In this document: positions 7,340-10,062 of the stretch, piece by piece | Numbering within the stretch: position 1 is the stretch's first letter | Layout of the letters: each line of letters starts with the position of its first letter | Source of the DNA: an uncultured Lachnospiraceae bacterium | GTDB lineage: Bacteria; Bacillota; Clostridia; Lachnospirales; Lachnospiraceae | Direction of reading: 5' to 3' | Assembly (NCBI GenBank): GCA_947305345.1 | Contig: CAMZDH010000014.1 | Span: forward strand, 1-10,062 | Length of the DNA stretch: 10,062 nucleotides | Made by a program: the position numbers and the translations under genes | The notes under the pieces: model-generated | Database searches by the model: none | Seen by the model: the letters and a program-made list of their open reading frames with translations, nothing else | What the model was told of the DNA's origin: nothing

Positions 7340-7738
7340 ATGTTTACGATCGCATTGCATGCTGACAATGAAAAGAAAAGCCTGCTGGAGAATTTCTGCA
7401 TTGCTTATAAGCATATCCTCGAACGCTACCGCCTGATTGCGACAGAGGCGACCGCGGAACACATCAACCTGGCGACCGGTCTCGAGATCGGAAAACTCCT
7501 TGCCGGAGGACTCGGCGGCGACAAACAACTGGAGTCCGCGATCCTAAACGACGAGGTCGACATGCTGATCTCGTTCGAGCAGGTGAGCCTCGAAGCCTTC
7601 CGCGAACCATCCGACCACAACGCGCTGATCCGTCTTTGCGACCTCTGCTCCGTACCGGTCGCGACGAACATCCCGACCGCCGAATGCCTGGTGCTTTCGC
7701 TGCTCCGCGGCGATCTGGACTGGCGGACGGAATTCTAA
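7340..7738 (+). CDS. mgsA: Methylglyoxal synthase-like protein with altered active site
   Basis: The 132-residue protein aligns along its full length with methylglyoxal synthase, which converts dihydroxyacetone phosphate to methylglyoxal as a bypass of lower glycolysis. Shared landmarks are NFCIAYKHIL, ATGLEI (45-50), AGGLGGDKQ (55-63, with the catalytic Asp at 61), ALIRLCDL, VPVATNIPTAE (105-115) and a GDLDWR end typical of clostridial members. Many functional residues differ. Compared by eye with E. coli MgsA, His19 and Asp20 are Asp9 and Asn10, the TGTTG phosphate loop is TEATA (35-39), Ser65 is Ala55, Asp91 is Gln81, His98 is Arg88 and Asp101 is Ser91. Lys23, Thr45, Thr48, Gly66 and Asp71 are kept. 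The fold is therefore clear but the usual catalysis is doubtful. The ATG follows GGGAG by 6 bases. It stands alone on its strand, ending 8 bases from the convergent prfA. Confidence 0.8.
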   Translation: MFTIALHADNEKKSLLENFCIAYKHILERYRLIATEATAEHINLATGLEIGKLLAGGLGGDKQLESAILNDEVDMLISFEQVSLEAFREPSDHNALIRLCDLCSVPVATNIPTAECLVLSLLRGDLDWRTEF

Positions 7739-7746
7739 AACAAGAA

Positions 7747-8820
7747 TTAATCCGCTTTGCTCCCCGAAAGCTTTTCCGCCTGCTCCGCCGTCATCAGCGC
7801 GGAAAGCAGCGGATCGAGATCTCCATTCATGATCTCCTCGATCTGATAGAGGTTTAAGTTGATCCGGTGATCCGTCACGCGGCTCTGCGGAAAATTATAC
7901 GTCCGGATCTTTTCCGACCGATCGCCGGTGCCCACGAGGGACCGGCGTTCTTCTGCTTCCTTCTCCTGCTTTTTCCTGCATTCCAGGTCATAGAGACGCG
8001 ACCGCAGCACCTTTAAGGCCTTGTCGCGGTTCTTGAGCTGCGACTTCTCATCCTGGCACGAAATGACGATGCCCGTCGGAATGTGTGTCAGACGCACCGC
8101 GGAATCCGTCGTATTGACGCACTGCCCGCCGTTTCCGGAGGCCCGGAACACGTCGAACCGAAGGTCGTTCGGATCGATCTTCACGTCCACTTCTTCCGCC
8201 TCCGGCAGGACCGCGACGGTCGCGGCCGACGTGTGGATCCGTCCCTGGGATTCGGTCTTCGGGATCCGCTGCACCCGATGGATGCCGGATTCGAATTTCA
8301 GGCAGGAATAGACCTTCTCTCCGCTGATCAGCGCGGAAACGCGGCTGTAGCCGCCGGCTTCCGAGGGCGAACACTCCAGCATCTCGACCTTCCAGTGCCG
8401 GCGCTCCGCATAGCGCACGTACATCCGGAAAAGATCCGCCGCGAACAATGCGGCCTCTTCGCCGCCGACGCCGCCCCGGACCTCCAGGACCACGTTTCTT
8501 TGATCGTTCGGATCTTCCGGCAGCAATAGGATCTTCAGTTTCTCGCCCAGGAGATCGAGCTTTTCCTTTTCCGTCCGGAGCTCTTCCTTCAGCATTTTCC
8601 GGAGTTCTTCGTCGTTTTCACTCTCTAAGAGCAGCGCGTCGTCCGACACCCGTTTTTCCGCCGTCCGGTACGCGCGGTACATCTCGACGATCGGAGAAAG
8701 CTCTGCCTGCTCCTTCATTTTCTCGCGAAACAGCTGGGGATCCCGCGTCACCGCTTCCTCCTGAAGCGACTGCAGCACCTCTTCATAATGCTTTGCGATC
8801 TCTTCTACCCGTTCAAACAT
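7747..8820 (-). CDS. prfA: Peptide chain release factor 1 (RF1)
   Basis: RF1 reads UAA and UAG in the ribosomal A site and triggers peptide release. The 357-residue protein has the usual length. An N-terminal helical domain (1-105) is followed by VRGGVGGEEAALFA (114-127), then the codon-reading loop with the PKT tripeptide (187-189) in HRVQRIPKTESQGRIHTSA. RF1 proteins carry PxT here, whereas RF2 carries SPF. The catalytic GGQ is at 231-233 in GNGGQCVNTTDSAVRLTH. The end RTYNFPQSRVTDHRI is typical. No motif is missing, so UAG should be a working stop codon in this organism. The ATG is preceded by AAAGGAG, which overlaps the stop of prmC; only 4 bases separate the genes. PrmC modifies Gln233, so the pair works as a unit. 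Confidence 0.98.
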   Translation of the reverse strand: MFERVEEIAKHYEEVLQSLQEEAVTRDPQLFREKMKEQAELSPIVEMYRAYRTAEKRVSDDALLLESENDEELRKMLKEELRTEKEKLDLLGEKLKILLLPEDPNDQRNVVLEVRGGVGGEEAALFAADLFRMYVRYAERRHWKVEMLECSPSEAGGYSRVSALISGEKVYSCLKFESGIHRVQRIPKTESQGRIHTSAATVAVLPEAEEVDVKIDPNDLRFDVFRASGNGGQCVNTTDSAVRLTHIPTGIVISCQDEKSQLKNRDKALKVLRSRLYDLECRKKQEKEAEERRSLVGTGDRSEKIRTYNFPQSRVTDHRINLNLYQIEEIMNGDLDPLLSALMTAEQAEKLSGSKAD

Positions 8821-8824
8821 CGGG

Positions 8825-9640
8825 TCACTCCTTTGATAATACTCCGTGGACGACGCGGCTCCGCCCGCTTAAGTCCCTTTCCCCGCGGACTTCTTCGTAG
8901 CCGTTTTCCAGAAACAATGCCTTAACGTCTTCTTCCTGCTCGTCTCCGATCTCCACGAACAATTGTCCGCCCGGGACGAGGTGCGCTTTCGCTTCCGGAA
9001 GGATCCGGCGGTAAAAGCCGAGCCCGTCCGCCCCGCCGGAAAGCGCGAGACGCGGTTCATGATCCCTGACGCAGGGCTCGAGCGTTTCAAGCACTGCGTC
9101 CGAGACGTACGGAGGATTCGAGACGATGACGTCGAAAACCTCCGGAAGGTTCGAAAACAGGTCGCTTTGAACGCACCGGACCTCCGCCCCCAAATGCAGC
9201 GCGTTTTTCTTCGCGACTTCGAGCGCGTCCGCCGAAACGTCGGAAAGCGTCAGGTCCCAGTCCGGGTGCTCCAGTTTCAATGAGATCCCGATGCAGCCGG
9301 AGCCCGTGCAAAGGTCGAGGACCTTCGGGACCGGCGCAGCGCCTTCGAAACGGAGTTCGTTCACGTCCTCAAAGACCGCTTCCGTATCGTACCGCGGGAT
9401 CAGCACCCGCGGATCGACGAAGAACTGCCGCCCGTAAAAGTACGCGTATCCGAGGACGTACTGCATTGGTTCGCCGCGGTTCAGGCGTTCGACGCCGAAC
9501 ACGTAACGCGCTTCGGTCTCCCTGTCCACCTCGCGTTCGGAGTGCAGGAAAACGTCCGAAACGCTCATGCCGGTCAGCTCCGCAAGGAGCCGCGAGCCGT
9601 CCGCGTGCGGCGCTTTTTTCAGCAGTTCATGAATTCTCAT
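8825..9640 (-). CDS. prmC: Release factor glutamine methyltransferase PrmC
   Basis: PrmC transfers methyl from S-adenosylmethionine to the GGQ glutamine of RF1 and RF2, which speeds peptide release. The 271-residue protein has an N-terminal helical substrate-binding domain (1-75), the link FFVDPRVLIPRYDTE (73-87), SAM-binding motif I DLCTGSGCIGI (109-119) and motif II LSDVSADAL (132-140). The catalytic NPPY (175-178) follows, then HEPRLALSGGADGL (194-207), a PrmC hallmark that sets it apart from generic N6-adenine methylases. The ATG lies inside the end of the upstream DUF1385 gene (14-base overlap), with AAGGA about 11 bases upstream. The order DUF1385-prmC-prfA recurs in Clostridia, which supports the call. 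Confidence 0.97.
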   Translation of the reverse strand: MRIHELLKKAPHADGSRLLAELTGMSVSDVFLHSEREVDRETEARYVFGVERLNRGEPMQYVLGYAYFYGRQFFVDPRVLIPRYDTEAVFEDVNELRFEGAAPVPKVLDLCTGSGCIGISLKLEHPDWDLTLSDVSADALEVAKKNALHLGAEVRCVQSDLFSNLPEVFDVIVSNPPYVSDAVLETLEPCVRDHEPRLALSGGADGLGFYRRILPEAKAHLVPGGQLFVEIGDEQEEDVKALFLENGYEEVRGERDLSGRSRVVHGVLSKE

Positions 9641-10062
9641 CCGAAAAGTGTTCCTTCAAAAAGGCGCGCCAGTCGAAGACCTTCTCAACGGCCTGGATCG
9701 CAACCTCCGCCATGTCTTCCGTCGGTTCCTTCGTCGTCAGCGCCTGCATCCACATGCCGGGCCGGGAAAGAACGTAGGTCAGCCAGTTGTCGTATTTCCC
9801 GTTGATGCGGATGAGCTCGTACGAAAGCCCCGCGACGACCGGCAGAAGGAGAAGCCTCGACAGGATCTTCAGCGGCAGGAAATCGAACCGGATGAACATG
9901 AAGAGGATGATCGAGATCAGCATGACGAACAGCAGGAACGACGTGCCGCAGCGCCGGTGCTCCTTCGAGCTTTTCATGACGTTTTCGACGGTGAGCGGCA
10001 GGCCGCTCTCGACGCACTTGATGCATTTATGCTCCGCGCCGTGATACATGAACGTCCGTTTG
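9627..10062 (-). CDS. DUF1385 (YqhQ-like) membrane protein, C-terminal part
   Basis: The frame is open to the window edge. The visible 144 residues begin KRTFMYHGAEHKC, which is internal to the family, so the Met at 10049 is not the start. The family signature HGAEHK is followed by a CIKC pair and then by RRCGTSF. Two hydrophobic segments follow: SFLLFVMLISIILFMFI, then RLLLLPVVAGLSYELIRI. The remainder, with LSRPGMWMQALTTKEPTEDMAEVAIQAVE, is the conserved soluble tail. It should be a polytopic inner membrane protein. The biochemical role of DUF1385 is not known to me; HGAEHK plus the cysteines suggests metal binding, which is inference. Its stop overlaps the start of prmC by 14 bases, so it is cotranscribed with the release-factor genes. 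Confidence 0.88.
   Translation of the reverse strand, partial: KRTFMYHGAEHKCIKCVESGLPLTVENVMKSSKEHRRCGTSFLLFVMLISIILFMFIRFDFLPLKILSRLLLLPVVAGLSYELIRINGKYDNWLTYVLSRPGMWMQALTTKEPTEDMAEVAIQAVEKVFDWRAFLKEHFSDENS

Overview
The window reads as housekeeping chromosome from a GC-rich member of the Clostridia. The protein wording looks closest to Lachnospiraceae: the DnaK substrate-domain stretch, the FGGFGQQGFGY motif of Rex and the GNGGQCVNTTDS motif of RF1. That placement rests on remembered family sequences, not on a search. I see no mobile element, CRISPR array, tRNA or rRNA. No stretch above 300 bases lacks a gene.

Layout. (1) Positions 1-3852, minus strand: a class I heat-shock operon hrcA-grpE-dnaK-dnaJ. 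It has a near-consensus sigma-A promoter (TTGACA-N17-TATAGT), a clear CIRCE operator and a second, degenerate CIRCE-like repeat over the -35 region. dnaJ is cut by the window edge. (2) Positions 3884-5222, minus strand: rex (NADH/NAD+-sensing repressor) overlapping a YfbR/HDDC2-type HD phosphohydrolase, with a GC-rich stem-loop after the HD gene. (3) Positions 5216-7267, plus strand: an ABC-F ATPase transcribed divergently from rex, the two promoters sharing almost the same -35 bases, followed by a hairpin. (4) Positions 7261-7738, plus strand: a small methylglyoxal-synthase-fold protein with most of the known active-site residues replaced. (5) Positions 7747-10062, minus strand: a tightly packed DUF1385-prmC-prfA unit. 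PrmC methylates the GGQ glutamine of the release factor encoded directly after it; the DUF1385 gene is cut by the window edge.

The most striking observation is in dnaK. The reading frame is a clean DnaK from residue 1 to the end except for one in-frame TAG at codon 55, where the family has AAG (Lys). The same window carries an intact RF1 gene (the UAG/UAA release factor), and hrcA itself ends in TAG, so UAG is very likely a real stop here. This is either a single-base sequence error or a true nonsense allele that would remove the chaperone. Other points worth checking are the eroded active site of the MGS-like protein, the paired CIRCE repeats, the shared -35 of rex and the ABC-F gene, and a UUCG-capped hairpin between dnaK and dnaJ. 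I did not find a convincing undescribed multi-gene system.
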